In this document: piece by piece, positions 46,253 through 55,291 of the stretch | How positions within the stretch are numbered: the first letter of the stretch is position 1 | Layout: every line of letters begins with the position of its first letter | Origin: Agaribacterium haliotis | GTDB taxonomy: Bacteria > Pseudomonadota > Gammaproteobacteria > Pseudomonadales > Cellvibrionaceae | NCBI RefSeq assembly: GCF_002312815.1 | Contig: NZ_NKQJ01000004.1 | Location: 186,001 to 250,000, forward strand | Length of the DNA: 64,000 nucleotides | Reading direction: 5' to 3' | The notes under the pieces: generated by a model | Database searches by the model: none | What the model was told of the DNA's origin: nothing | The model's input: the letters and a program-made list of their open reading frames with translations, nothing else | Translations under genes and position numbers: made by a program

Positions 46253-46726
46253 ATGCAGCAGAACGCACAACGAATAGAACAAGCCTTAGTTCGTGCTGAA
46301 CACGATTGTGTTCAGGCCGGCCAGCGTTTGACGAGTAAGCGCAAGCACATTTTACAGTTGCTACTCGAGGCTCGCGCGCCGCTGTCCGCCTACGAAATTA
46401 TCGACCGCTATGCAGAGGCTTTTGGCACAAAGCTGCCGGCGATGTCGGTTTATCGCATGTTGCAGTTTTTGGCAGATAACAAACTTGCACACAAGCTTGA
46501 AACCACCAACCAGTATCTCGCCTGTTCTCATATCGCCTGTGAGCATGAACACAGCGTGCCACAGTTTCTTATTTGCGATAAGTGCCACAAGGTTGAAGAG
46601 CTCGGTTTGCGCCGCGAGCTAGTTGATGAACTGCACAATAGTGTTGCCCGCAGCGGTTTTACTCTGGTTAGCCAGCAGCTGGAGCTACACGGTTTGTGCA
46701 GTAGTTGCAATGGCGGTAAAAGCTAA
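46253..46726 (+). CDS. zur: Fur-family regulator, probably Zur
   Basis: 157 residues from the ATG at 46253, which matches the usual Zur N-terminus (MQQNAQRIEQALVRAEHDC). An ATG at 46214 has a nearer GGCAGGG and cannot be excluded. A winged helix (RLTSKRKHILQLLLEARAPLSAYEII) and a dimerisation domain with a structural zinc pair CDKC and a C-terminal CSSC are visible, plus His-rich EHEHS. Zur represses zinc uptake genes when zinc is present. The next gene, a His-rich TonB receptor, is the obvious target. Confidence 0.85.
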   Translation: MQQNAQRIEQALVRAEHDCVQAGQRLTSKRKHILQLLLEARAPLSAYEIIDRYAEAFGTKLPAMSVYRMLQFLADNKLAHKLETTNQYLACSHIACEHEHSVPQFLICDKCHKVEELGLRRELVDELHNSVARSGFTLVSQQLELHGLCSSCNGGKS

Positions 46727-46835
46727 GCCCCCTCAGCTGATCAAGCGCAAATAGTCTTAAAAAACCGAGCCTTATTTCGGTATCGTTCAATAAAGCTTCA
46801 TATTCGTAACATACATTGTTAGACTTCGCGACAAA

Positions 46836-46852
46836 ATGATATGTTGTATCGT
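46836..46852. promoter_or_regulatory. Candidate Zur box upstream of the TonB receptor
   Basis: ATGATATGTTGTATCGT matches 12 of 17 positions of the Zur core ATGTTATAWTATAACAT and extends as the imperfect palindrome GATATG-TTGTAT-CGTATC. It lies 37 bases before the receptor start. A second inverted repeat, TAACA-N5-TGTTA, lies at 46807-46821. Confidence 0.4.
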
Positions 46853-46889
46853 ATCTGGATGTGCTTACAGCTTATGGGAACTGCTTAAG

Positions 46890-49355
46890 ATGTTAAAAAT
46901 TGTATTGGGCTCGGGCTTGGTGCTCGGTTGTTTAACTGCCGTGAATGCTCAGGCTCTAGAGTTAAAAGGTCAGGTACTCGACAGCAAAGGTTTTGCCGTT
47001 GAAGGTGCTCTTATCGAAGTACTCGGGCGCAGTGGCAAGGTTGAAAGTGATGCTAAGGGCAACTTTGTTCTAGAGGATGTTGATGCCGGTACCGAGCTGC
47101 ACGTTTCCGCGCCTGGATACAGTCATAGAAGCCTGCACGTTGAAGCGGGTCAAAACCAAATTTTTGTCCGTTTAAGTGAAACGGTTATTGAGCAGATCGA
47201 CGTGGTTGGTTTGCCGCTGCACGCCAGTGCGCTTGAATCCGCTCAGGCGATCACGGTTGTCAGTGCTCAAGAGCTGGCCGACAAAGCCCAGGCGGGCCTC
47301 GGGGAAATGCTTAAAAGTGTGCCCGGCGTGCAGTCTAGTTACTTTGGCCCTGTCGCCTCTAGCCCGGTGATTCGCGGTCTCGATGGCCCCAGGGTGCTTG
47401 TCACTGAAAACGGCCTGGACACCGGTGATTTAAGCCGCGTCGGTGCCGATCACACAGTCTCTGCGGAAGTTTCAACGGCACAACAGGTGGAAATTCTTCG
47501 CGGCCCTGCGACGCTGTTTTTTGGCAGTGGTGCCATAGGCGGTGTTGTAAATGTTGTCGATCAGCGCGTGCCAACGGAGTCGGAAAACAGCGCCTATTTA
47601 AATTATGGTTTTAGCTCCGTCGCCGATGAAAGCCAGGCCGTTGCTGCGCTTAGTCGCGGTGGCGAGAGCTGGGCTGTGCGCGGTGAAGTGCTGTGGCGCG
47701 ACGGCGACGATTACAAGCTGCCAGGTGAGCTTGCCGATGAAACTGGTGAAGATAGGCTCGATGACACCGCTAACGAGGCGTGGCGCTACACGCTTGGCGG
47801 CAGCTGGTTGTTTGATGAGGGTTATGTCGGTTTGGCCTGGGAAGGTGACGACAAGAGCTACGGTGTGCCCGGGCACGTGCACGAAGATCACGACGAGCAC
47901 GATGAACACGGCGACGAGCATGAAGACGAACATGAAGAGCATCACGAAGATGAGCTTCTCGCTGAGCACGAAGAGCACAATGATCGTGTAGAAGCTGAAG
48001 TAAACCAGGATAAATGGCAGCTGCTTAGCGAATACAACTTCGACAGTGGCTTTTTCACTAGCCTGAACAGCAAGCTTGGCTACAGCGATTTTCGTCAGCG
48101 CGAGTTCCATATTGAAGAAGATGAGAAAATACTGTCGACCGAGCTGAAGCGTCAGAGCTGGCAGCTGCGCGGCGACCTGGCCCACAAAGAAGTGGGCGGC
48201 TGGCGCGGTGCCTTTTCTGCGGATTTGCGCAAGAGCGATCAGCAAAATGCCGGCGAAGAGGCCTTTACCCCCGATTCGAAAACCGATAGCGCGGCGCTTG
48301 CTGTGCTCGAAGAAACCCACCTGGGGAATTGGTTGCTTCAGCTCGGTGCTCGCTACGAATACTCAACACTTGAGTCGCTTGCAGCTCACGACGAGCACGA
48401 TGCTCACGACGAGCACGAGCCGCATGAAGGTCACGACGACGAGTCTTATGTTGGCGATTTTGATTTCTCTGCCGCCAGCTTAAGTGCCGGTGTTGTCTGG
48501 GACTTTGCCGAAGGTTATAACCTGGGTTTGGCATTTAGCCACGCCGAGCGTGCACCGACGGCCACCGAGGTATTGGCCAACGGAGCGCACGCGGGTACAC
48601 GCAGTTACGAGCTCGGTGCCATTTACGAAATTCACGAAGAGGATGACGGCTCGTACCACCTGGAAGTGCACCCCGATGTCGATGTTGAAACATCCAATAA
48701 CCTCGAGCTGAGCTTCAGAAAATTCTCGGGCTCAACCGCTGTGATACTTACCGGCTTTTACAACGAGATCAGCGATTTTTATTACCAGCGCAATACCGGT
48801 TTGCACGTGGATGATTTGTTTGCCGATGAGCACCACGAGGAAGAGGAGCACGAAGGCGAAGCTCACGAAGAAGAAGTGCACGACGATCACGGCCACGGTG
48901 AAGACCTACCGGTATATATTACCGAGCAGGATGATGTGCGCCTCTACGGTCTTGAGGCTCAGTTAATTCAAGGCTTGGGCAAGTACTACAAGCTTGAGTT
49001 TTGGGCCGACAGTGTTCGCGGTGAGTTGGTCGACGGCGGCTGGCTGCCGCGCATGCCGCCTGCGCGCCTCGGCACCCGCTTTGATTTTGAGCGCGGCCCC
49101 TGGCTTGCCGATCTCGGCGTCACCCACTATATGGAGCAAAACCGTCTCGCTGAGGGTGAAACGGTGACCGATGCTTATAACCTGATTGATGCCAGCGTCA
49201 GCTACCAGTGGTACGCGGTGGGCTCAGACTGGAGGCTCAGCCTCAGCGGAGAAAACCTGGGTGATGTAACGGCCTATGTGCACAACTCCTATTTGAAAGA
49301 CGAGATGCCTCTGCCAGGTCGCAACCTGCGCTTGAGTTTGAGTGCTAACTTCTAA
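46890..49355 (+). CDS. TonB-dependent receptor with His-rich loops, probably zinc uptake (ZnuD-like)
   Basis: 821 residues from the ATG at 46890 (GGGAA 9 bases upstream). Signal peptide (GLVLGCLTAVNAQALE), carboxypeptidase-regulatory-like beta domain (about 26-95), plug (about 100-230, with GVQSSYFG, SPVIRGLDGPRVLV, LRGPATLFFGSGAIGG) and barrel ending in LRLSLSANF. Three segments very rich in His, Asp and Glu lie at about 329-367, 500-518 and 646-671, the kind of extracellular metal-capturing loops described in Neisseria ZnuD. With zur directly upstream the likely substrate is zinc, though other divalent metals are possible. Confidence 0.9.
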   Translation: MLKIVLGSGLVLGCLTAVNAQALELKGQVLDSKGFAVEGALIEVLGRSGKVESDAKGNFVLEDVDAGTELHVSAPGYSHRSLHVEAGQNQIFVRLSETVIEQIDVVGLPLHASALESAQAITVVSAQELADKAQAGLGEMLKSVPGVQSSYFGPVASSPVIRGLDGPRVLVTENGLDTGDLSRVGADHTVSAEVSTAQQVEILRGPATLFFGSGAIGGVVNVVDQRVPTESENSAYLNYGFSSVADESQAVAALSRGGESWAVRGEVLWRDGDDYKLPGELADETGEDRLDDTANEAWRYTLGGSWLFDEGYVGLAWEGDDKSYGVPGHVHEDHDEHDEHGDEHEDEHEEHHEDELLAEHEEHNDRVEAEVNQDKWQLLSEYNFDSGFFTSLNSKLGYSDFRQREFHIEEDEKILSTELKRQSWQLRGDLAHKEVGGWRGAFSADLRKSDQQNAGEEAFTPDSKTDSAALAVLEETHLGNWLLQLGARYEYSTLESLAAHDEHDAHDEHEPHEGHDDESYVGDFDFSAASLSAGVVWDFAEGYNLGLAFSHAERAPTATEVLANGAHAGTRSYELGAIYEIHEEDDGSYHLEVHPDVDVETSNNLELSFRKFSGSTAVILTGFYNEISDFYYQRNTGLHVDDLFADEHHEEEEHEGEAHEEEVHDDHGHGEDLPVYITEQDDVRLYGLEAQLIQGLGKYYKLEFWADSVRGELVDGGWLPRMPPARLGTRFDFERGPWLADLGVTHYMEQNRLAEGETVTDAYNLIDASVSYQWYAVGSDWRLSLSGENLGDVTAYVHNSYLKDEMPLPGRNLRLSLSANF

Positions 49356-49406
49356 GTTTGAGTCATCCGCCTGTGTTGTTAAGGCGTAAGTTACTTCGAT
49401 TGTGAA

Positions 49407-49466
49407 ATGAGCCAAGGCGGCAAGGTCAGCTATTTTATGACTTTGTTGCCTTGGCTCAGTTTATTT
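49407..49466 (+). terminator. Terminator after the TonB receptor
   Basis: A long stem TGAGCCAAGGC...GCCTTGGCTCA (13 of 15 pairs in the full arms) with a loop of about 20 bases, followed by TTTATTTT. Confidence 0.75.
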
Positions 49467-49483
49467 TAGCCCCGCTATTTTTA

Positions 49484-49960
49484 TTACAGCTCGTCGAGTA
49501 TTTGCTGGCGCTTGTCCTGATATTCCTTCTCGCTGATCAGGCCTTTTTCTTTGAGGCTGTTTAAGCGCAATAAGCGCTCTTCTGCGCTGCCTTTCGATTT
49601 CATATTGCCGCTAGTTTTTGCCGGCGTTGCCTGCTCCACTTCGCAGTGATAATACGATGCGGCAATGGATGTTTTTTTAATGGTCTTGTAGCTGCCATCG
49701 TAAAATGGCCGGCGGCTGGTTTTTACGCTGCGCTCGCCGATGACTATGGTGTTTGCTCCGGCCTCCTGCGCTTGTTTGCGATGAACCTTGTTGCACTTCT
49801 TATCGGCGTCCTGTTTTTGTGTTTCGCAGCTTTCGCTTGCAAGTAGCTGACATTCTGCTGGGTTGACGCTATCAGCGATGCTTATTTTTTTTGTTTCTTC
49901 TTTTGCCTGAGCAAAAGCGCTAAGCACCATCAGTGCGCTACTAAGTGCCAGTTGCTTCAT
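49484..49960 (-). CDS. Exported protein with C-terminal SHOCT motif
   Basis: 158 residues. Signal peptide (MKQLALSSALMVLSAFAQA), a Cys-containing middle (CQLLASESCETQ, ADKKCNKVHRK) with an AGANTIVIGE segment like RcsF/DUF4156-type outer-membrane proteins, and a C-terminal short oligomerisation motif (LNSLKEKGLISEKEYQDKR). Function is unknown; four cysteines may form disulfides. Confidence 0.8.
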   Translation of the reverse strand: MKQLALSSALMVLSAFAQAKEETKKISIADSVNPAECQLLASESCETQKQDADKKCNKVHRKQAQEAGANTIVIGERSVKTSRRPFYDGSYKTIKKTSIAASYYHCEVEQATPAKTSGNMKSKGSAEERLLRLNSLKEKGLISEKEYQDKRQQILDEL

Positions 49961-50137
49961 AGGGGGTCCTTATCTGTTGCCGGTGTCCGTCGCCGGAGTA
50001 GGTGGTTTTGCTGTGCATTTTATACTCTTGGCTGCGCCGATATGAAGATAAAGCTGAAAGTGCCTGCAGCTTTAACCTCGGTTTGTAAGAAAAGGCCACT
50101 ATCGTCGAACTAATGTGCATTGATTGAAGGGGGAGCT

Positions 50138-51013
50138 ATGTCGGATTTAGAGCAAAGTAGAAAGCCGGTTTTGCAGGCGCACTATGATGTGCCCAAAGTG
50201 TGGACCTGGGAAGGCGAAGCCGGGGGCCAGTTTGGCGGTATTAATCGCCCGGATGCCGGGGCGCGACACGAGCAAATACTGGAGCAGGGCGAGCACCGTT
50301 TTCAGCTGTACTCAATGGCGACGCCCAATGGCGTTAAAGTTACCTTGATGTTTGAAGAGTTGCTTGAGCTCGGCATACAACAAGCCGACTACGATGCCTA
50401 TCTTATAGATATTATGGAGGGCGAGCAGTTTGGCAGTGGTTTTGTTGAGCTTAACCCCAACTCCAAGATTCCTGCGCTTTACGATAAAACTGAAAACATT
50501 CGATTATTTGAATCCGGCAGTATTCTGCTTTATCTCGCCGAACAGTTTGATCAGTTTTTAGCGAAAGACGTAGCTGAAAAAGCCCAAGTAATGAACTGGT
50601 TATTTTGGCAGATGGGCAGTGCGCCTTTTCTCGGTGGTGGTTTTGGTCACTTTTACAGCTACGCACCGGAAAAAATAAAATATGCGATTGATCGTTATGC
50701 GATGGAGACCAAGCGCCAGCTCGATGTATTAAACCAGCAGTTAGAAAAAAACGAGTTTGTTGCCGGTGCCGAATACAGCATTGCCGATATTGCCCTGTGG
50801 CCGTGGTACGGCGTGCTTGTGCTCGGTGAGCTCTACAGTGCAGCGGAGTTTCTCAATGTTCAGCAGTACCAGCATGTTCAGCGCTGGGCAAAAAATATCG
50901 CCAAGCGCCCGGCGGCGCGCCGGGCTCGTGTCGTTAATCGCAGTTGGGGCGAAAATAACGAGCAGCTTCCAGAGCGGCACAGCCGCACTGATTTTAACAA
51001 GCTCGGCCTTTAG
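50138..51013 (+). CDS. yghU: YghU-like glutathione S-transferase family disulfide reductase
   Basis: 291 residues from the ATG at 50138 (GGGGGAG upstream). It shows the long N-terminal extension of YghU/YfcG nu-class enzymes (VWTWEGEAGGQFGGINRPDAG), an N-terminal thioredoxin fold (LYSMATPNGVKVTLMFEEL, NPNSKIPAL, ESGSILLYLA) and a helical C-terminal domain. YghU of E. coli reduces disulfides and organic hydroperoxides with glutathione. It stands alone. Confidence 0.9.
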   Translation: MSDLEQSRKPVLQAHYDVPKVWTWEGEAGGQFGGINRPDAGARHEQILEQGEHRFQLYSMATPNGVKVTLMFEELLELGIQQADYDAYLIDIMEGEQFGSGFVELNPNSKIPALYDKTENIRLFESGSILLYLAEQFDQFLAKDVAEKAQVMNWLFWQMGSAPFLGGGFGHFYSYAPEKIKYAIDRYAMETKRQLDVLNQQLEKNEFVAGAEYSIADIALWPWYGVLVLGELYSAAEFLNVQQYQHVQRWAKNIAKRPAARRARVVNRSWGENNEQLPERHSRTDFNKLGL

Positions 51014-51047
51014 CTCAGCGCTGCGTCGTTTGTGTGAAGGCCTGGGA

Positions 51048-51500
51048 TTAGTTTGAGTGCTGGGGAGTCGTGGCAGGGGTGTTGTAGTGCTGGCTTGTGC
51101 ACCAGGCCAACCAATCGCCGCTGTCTATGCGCTGCAAGGTTTCAGTATTATGTGTAAACAAATAAAACCAGGCTTTAACTTGCTGCCCTGAATCTAACAA
51201 AGTGCAGTTGCGTATGCAGCGCAGGTACTCGTGGGGCTGTGGGTAATTGTCGTTGCACTGTTCGTATTCGTCGAGTTCGCGAAACAATTGCTGCTGTTCG
51301 CGAATGCGATAGAGCTCGCCGAGAACCTGCTCGTTTATGTGTTGGCTATCAACGGCGCCGGGGTAGCCGTCGACTTCGTACAGTCTGGCTTGTATACGGG
51401 CGTCACCGAAAAAATCGCAGTGTTGCTCAATAACTCGATGCATAGGGTGGCCAGCTGCTTGTCGTAAGCTGCCGTAAACAAAAAGCAGTTCACTTTGCAT
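51048..51500 (-). CDS. Gamma-glutamylcyclotransferase-like (AIG2/YtfP) protein
   Basis: 150 residues. The substrate loop VYGSLR near the N-terminus is typical; ARLYEVDGYPGAV and ELDEYEQC (with the catalytic-type Glu) follow. Such enzymes cleave gamma-glutamyl groups to pyroglutamate, but many family members are untested. It is 15 bases downstream of the DUF1801 gene, likely one transcript. Confidence 0.85.
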   Translation of the reverse strand: MQSELLFVYGSLRQAAGHPMHRVIEQHCDFFGDARIQARLYEVDGYPGAVDSQHINEQVLGELYRIREQQQLFRELDEYEQCNDNYPQPHEYLRCIRNCTLLDSGQQVKAWFYLFTHNTETLQRIDSGDWLAWCTSQHYNTPATTPQHSN

Positions 51501-51515
51501 GGTTGCGGCTCGTGC

Positions 51516-51941
51516 TTAAAGTGCGTAGCAGCTGTAACGCTGGTGCATATCGTCGACAACTCGCCGCAGCAGGTGTTCGAGTTTGAGCATATCTATATCC
51601 TTGAGCTTATTGATATAAAGGCAGGATTTTGCACACTTATGTTTGCCCAGTGAGCTCAATTCCGACTCAAAATTGGTGAAGCCTTGCATAATATAGAGTG
51701 TTAGGTTTTTTGAGCGCGCGGCAAAACCTGTCATTAACCACTCGTGCTCACCAGAGTGATTGCGGTAGCGGTATGCACCGTAGCCAATAATCGATGTGCC
51801 CCACAACCTTGCTTTGTATTGCGTGACTCGGCTGAAAAGTGCAGCCAGTTCAAGCGCATCAGCTTGTTTTTGCGAAGAGCTAAGGCTGTGGAGATAAGCG
51901 TCGACATCGAGCTCTGTCGGGCGGGTTTTGAGTTCGGCCAT
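51516..51941 (-). CDS. DUF1801 domain protein
   Basis: 141 residues, single domain. The family pattern is clear: LWGTSIIGYGAYRYRN, FAARSKNLTLYIM, GKHKCAKSCLYINKLKDID. Function is unknown. The same strand and short spacing to 51048-51500 and 51983-53173 suggest a three-gene transcript. Confidence 0.85.
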   Translation of the reverse strand: MAELKTRPTELDVDAYLHSLSSSQKQADALELAALFSRVTQYKARLWGTSIIGYGAYRYRNHSGEHEWLMTGFAARSKNLTLYIMQGFTNFESELSSLGKHKCAKSCLYINKLKDIDMLKLEHLLRRVVDDMHQRYSCYAL

Positions 51942-51982
51942 CGCTGTCGTTCATTGGCTGATAAATGATCATAATGCGCCGC

Positions 51983-53173
51983 TCAGCGTTCACTTGCAAG
52001 CTCAACAATAACCCGTTCAACAATATTCAGGGCGCTGTCCATGCCGTTTAAATCATTGATTACCCGCCCGTGCTCGCCGGAGTGATGACCGCGGCCAACA
52101 AGCTTCATCACATAAAATTGCTGGGGGCTGTCAAAATCTACAATGCTTTCATAAATCAGTGAAGGCTGGGCGCTGTAACCACTGCCTGAATAGACCGGAT
52201 CATCCGGGAAACGATCACTTGAATAGTAGTCATTAAAGTCGAAACTTTGGTTGACTTCAAAACGCAGACGGTAGCGGCCGCTTAGCTGCTGTTTGCTTTG
52301 GCTGTGATAAACAAAGTGCCCCGGTGCCGTAGCGCCACTGTAGCCGTCAATACCCGTCAGAGGGCTGTTGTCGCTGACAAAGCGACCGTGTTTATCTTTA
52401 ACTGCCAGCTTGTGCAAAAACACAGGCAGGGCTTCGTGGCGAAAGCGTTGGTAGGCCGTGCTCGGGTCTTGCTCCAGGTTAAATACTTCATCAAATATAC
52501 CGAGCACATCACTGCGAAAGACCATAGCACTGTTTTTATTGCTGACTTTGTTAATGAAATAGTTATTGGCAAGACTGGCGCTGACATAGAGAGCCTGGAC
52601 AAAGTCCCCCTCTAGCTCTTCGAGCCAAAACGCGTATTGCGGCCAGTGATAGCTTGCGCCGTGGCGAAAATCTAAAATTATTTTCTGCCCGGCTGCCTGT
52701 TCACTGCTTGTGTAATAGACATCTGTTGTGAACGCTTGCTTGACGGTGGGCGTATCTACCTCTTGCACCCTCATGCTGCTGCCCCAGGCGAGAAAATGCG
52801 CAAAAGGTGGAAATTGTTCCAGGGTTAAGATGAGTATCAACACAACACCAGTAAGTGATAGGCAGAGTGTGAAGCCGTGTTTAAGGTGTTGTTTCAGTGG
52901 CTTGAAGTTATTAATAACGTGCCACAAAGCCAGAGCAAGTAGAGTAAAGCCCAGCAGGGTATGTACCGCCGCGACGTTTTGACTGTAGCTGCGGCTAAAC
53001 ATCAACACGGATGTGAACAGTAATATTAAGAAACACAGTGCCAGGCTTAAGCTGACCCAGCTGCGCTTAGTTATATTCTTAAAAAAAACTGTGAATGCTT
53101 GTTGAGCAATCTCGGGTTTGTTTTTGGGCTTGTTCTTGGGAGTGTTAGGGGAAGGGGTGTTCTGTGCGATCAC
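51983..53173 (-). CDS. Membrane protein with DUF4405-like N-terminus and large extracytoplasmic domain
   Basis: 396 residues. Three membrane segments lie at about 38-60, 68-88 and 103-120. Histidines H70 and H86 are placed as in DUF4405/cytochrome b-like membrane units. A domain of about 270 residues (130-396) should face the periplasm; it resembles DUF2271-type beta proteins (HWPQYAFWLEELEGDFV, GRYRLRFEVNQSFDFND) and may bind a ligand. Possible role in electron transfer, not proven. An N-terminal Pro/Lys/Asn-rich tail is cytoplasmic. Confidence 0.7.
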   Translation of the reverse strand: MIAQNTPSPNTPKNKPKNKPEIAQQAFTVFFKNITKRSWVSLSLALCFLILLFTSVLMFSRSYSQNVAAVHTLLGFTLLALALWHVINNFKPLKQHLKHGFTLCLSLTGVVLILILTLEQFPPFAHFLAWGSSMRVQEVDTPTVKQAFTTDVYYTSSEQAAGQKIILDFRHGASYHWPQYAFWLEELEGDFVQALYVSASLANNYFINKVSNKNSAMVFRSDVLGIFDEVFNLEQDPSTAYQRFRHEALPVFLHKLAVKDKHGRFVSDNSPLTGIDGYSGATAPGHFVYHSQSKQQLSGRYRLRFEVNQSFDFNDYYSSDRFPDDPVYSGSGYSAQPSLIYESIVDFDSPQQFYVMKLVGRGHHSGEHGRVINDLNGMDSALNIVERVIVELASER

Positions 53174-53290
53174 GGTAAAGCCTGCCTGCTTGTTTTGTCT
53201 GGGGCTACTGTGTGCGAGTGCTGCTCTTGAGGCTAATATATTTTTCTATAATTTTCTCAAAGCCTTGAAGGCTCTAGCCTGGGGAGCTTT

Positions 53291-54850
53291 TTAGTGTGCG
53301 AACTCCGGTGCTAAATCCAGCTGCTCAAGGCGTGTCTGCAAGGCGGCTAGCTCGTTTTTTGTAATTAAATCTTCGGCTTTTTGCCTGTGTTTCTCGGCCT
53401 GTTGTTGATCGCCGGCGCGCTGCCAGAGCTCGGCCAGCTCGAGCTCAACGATGCTGGCTCCGATGGGGCAGTGGATGCTCTGATGTAGTTCTTTGGCTTG
53501 CTTAAATGCGTGTTCGGCTCGCTTAAATTCACCCGCCACGGCGGCCGCCCGACCTTGCAATTGATAACTGTAGGCGGAGTAAAGCAGATCGTTTTGTTTG
53601 GCGCTGCTTGCCAGTGCTGTTTTTAAACTGCTCAAAAACAGCTTGTTTTTACCTTGGTAAAAATAGGCCTCGGCCAGCCAGTAGTGCAGGCTACTTGCTG
53701 TGGTAAGGGCCTGTCTGTCGCTTTCTGTTATGGCTTGTTTTAACTGCTGTTCGGCTTCGTAAGCCTGCCCACTAGCAAGTAACCACTGCGCGTACAATTG
53801 GCGCAGCCGGACTTTGTTTTTAGCCAATTCCAGTGCCGCCCTCATATGGCTCAGCGCTTGTTGTTGCGAGCCTTGTTGCCAGGCAGAAACGGCTTCGGCG
53901 ACAAGTTCTTGATCAAATTCCATACGCACAGGGCTTGCCATTGTTTTTATGCCTGTTTGTCTGCGTACGACCTGCGCTAGTTTTTGCAGGATTTCGCTGG
54001 TATCCGTTGCAAATATGACTCCGCGCATGCTGGCATCTCGCCGGTGCAGTTTATATATCAGCTGATACTCTTTGACACTGCCACTTAGCTCGGCCTGAAC
54101 AATTAAGCCGGCACCGCTTTGCTTAAAGAGTTTGGCAATGTTTTGCCTGTGTTTATTCGGCTCTAAGCCCGTGAGTTTAATGGTCTCGAGTACGTAGCTG
54201 GCATCAAATACCCGGCTCTTGTCATTGAGCGCGTAAATAAGCTGGTCCATGCCGCCGAGTTTAAACCAGCGGTGTCCCTGTTCGTCTACATGGTTTTCGA
54301 ACGGTAATATAAAAACCATTGCGCTATGGTTTGTATTTATGTGTTGTTTGGATGTGAAAAGAAATATTAGGCCAGCCACAAATAACGCGCAGGCTACAAG
54401 TGCAGCATATATACGAGAGCTATTTAAGCGCATCAGCTGTTGCTTGAGCTTTGAGAGGCTGTTTGTATTGGCCGCCGGGGCGTTGTTGCTGGTGTTGTTG
54501 CCGGTGTTTGTGTGAGCAGCTTTAAAGTTAGTATCGCAACACTGTGCTTCAAGTGGGTCTACCCAGCTGTATCCGAGCCGGGGGTGGGTGTGGATAACTT
54601 TTTGTCCGGCAAAACTTTTGCGTATTTCGGCAATTGATTGAAATAATACCTGTTCTTCAACGGTGACATCGCCCCATACTTTTTCCAGTAAATCCTGTTT
54701 GCTAAGTACTTTTGCCTGATTTTCGACTAGCTGTATTAACAGAGCAAAGGTTCGCGGGCGCATCTCTTTTTTTTCACCTGCGATGTACAGTTCCCGGCGC
54801 TGAATATCAATCAGGTAATTGGCTCCGCGATAGTGTGTATATTTGTGCAT
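53291..54850 (-). CDS. CadC/ToxR-type membrane transcription regulator with TPR-like C-terminus
   Basis: 519 residues. An OmpR-type winged helix at 1-100 (MRPRTFALLIQLVENQAKVL, then HPRLGYSWV), an Asn/Ala-rich linker, one membrane segment at about 152-170 and a periplasmic part. This starts with a TolB-N-like alpha/beta domain (MVFILPFENHVDEQG) and ends in tetratricopeptide-like helices (about 320-510). It should sense a periplasmic signal and bind DNA directly from the membrane. Nearby tautomerase and exporter genes on the same strand could be targets. Confidence 0.88.
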   Translation of the reverse strand: MHKYTHYRGANYLIDIQRRELYIAGEKKEMRPRTFALLIQLVENQAKVLSKQDLLEKVWGDVTVEEQVLFQSIAEIRKSFAGQKVIHTHPRLGYSWVDPLEAQCCDTNFKAAHTNTGNNTSNNAPAANTNSLSKLKQQLMRLNSSRIYAALVACALFVAGLIFLFTSKQHINTNHSAMVFILPFENHVDEQGHRWFKLGGMDQLIYALNDKSRVFDASYVLETIKLTGLEPNKHRQNIAKLFKQSGAGLIVQAELSGSVKEYQLIYKLHRRDASMRGVIFATDTSEILQKLAQVVRRQTGIKTMASPVRMEFDQELVAEAVSAWQQGSQQQALSHMRAALELAKNKVRLRQLYAQWLLASGQAYEAEQQLKQAITESDRQALTTASSLHYWLAEAYFYQGKNKLFLSSLKTALASSAKQNDLLYSAYSYQLQGRAAAVAGEFKRAEHAFKQAKELHQSIHCPIGASIVELELAELWQRAGDQQQAEKHRQKAEDLITKNELAALQTRLEQLDLAPEFAH

Positions 54851-54879
54851 CCAAGTGCCGAATAGTTGTTCTGTGGCCG

Positions 54880-55266
54880 TTAAACTTTAACCTGGTATTT
54901 AAGATCCCGGGCCTCGTCGCCGGTCATGCCTCGAAAGCCCCATTGATAAGGAGCCTGCTCTTTTATAACAATCTCTATATCGACGGGGCTCAGGCCGACA
55001 TCTGCTTCAATCTTGCTAAACAAGCTTTTAATTAGTGCTTTCTGGGTTGCCACTTTGCGCCCAGCCATCATATTAATCTCAATGACTGTGTAGGCATCTG
55101 TGCGCCCGCCGGGGTAATAAAAATCTTCTTTATTCATCGGGATAAAGCGGTGGGCACGCTTGTCTTCGGGCAGGTCAAGTACCTGTTGCATGCAGCGGTG
55201 GATTACATCGGAGAGTTTGGCTTTAATCGGGTTTAGCTGTTCTTTTATTCCATATATAACGATCAT
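54880..55266 (-). CDS. Tautomerase-superfamily protein lacking Pro1
   Basis: 128 residues from the ATG at 55266 (AAGGAG 7 bases upstream). The body fits the tautomerase/MSAD-like fold (RFIPMNKEDFYYPGG, TVIEINMMAGRKVATQKALI, EQAPYQWGFRGMTGDEA). Members use an N-terminal proline as base; here the residue after Met is Ile (MIVIYG). It is therefore either inactive, uses other chemistry, or has a different start; no upstream Met-Pro in frame is credible. It follows the LysE gene by 25 bases. Confidence 0.8.
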   Translation of the reverse strand: MIVIYGIKEQLNPIKAKLSDVIHRCMQQVLDLPEDKRAHRFIPMNKEDFYYPGGRTDAYTVIEINMMAGRKVATQKALIKSLFSKIEADVGLSPVDIEIVIKEQAPYQWGFRGMTGDEARDLKYQVKV

Positions 55267-55291
55267 AATAACTCCTTTTTTGTGGTTTTTG

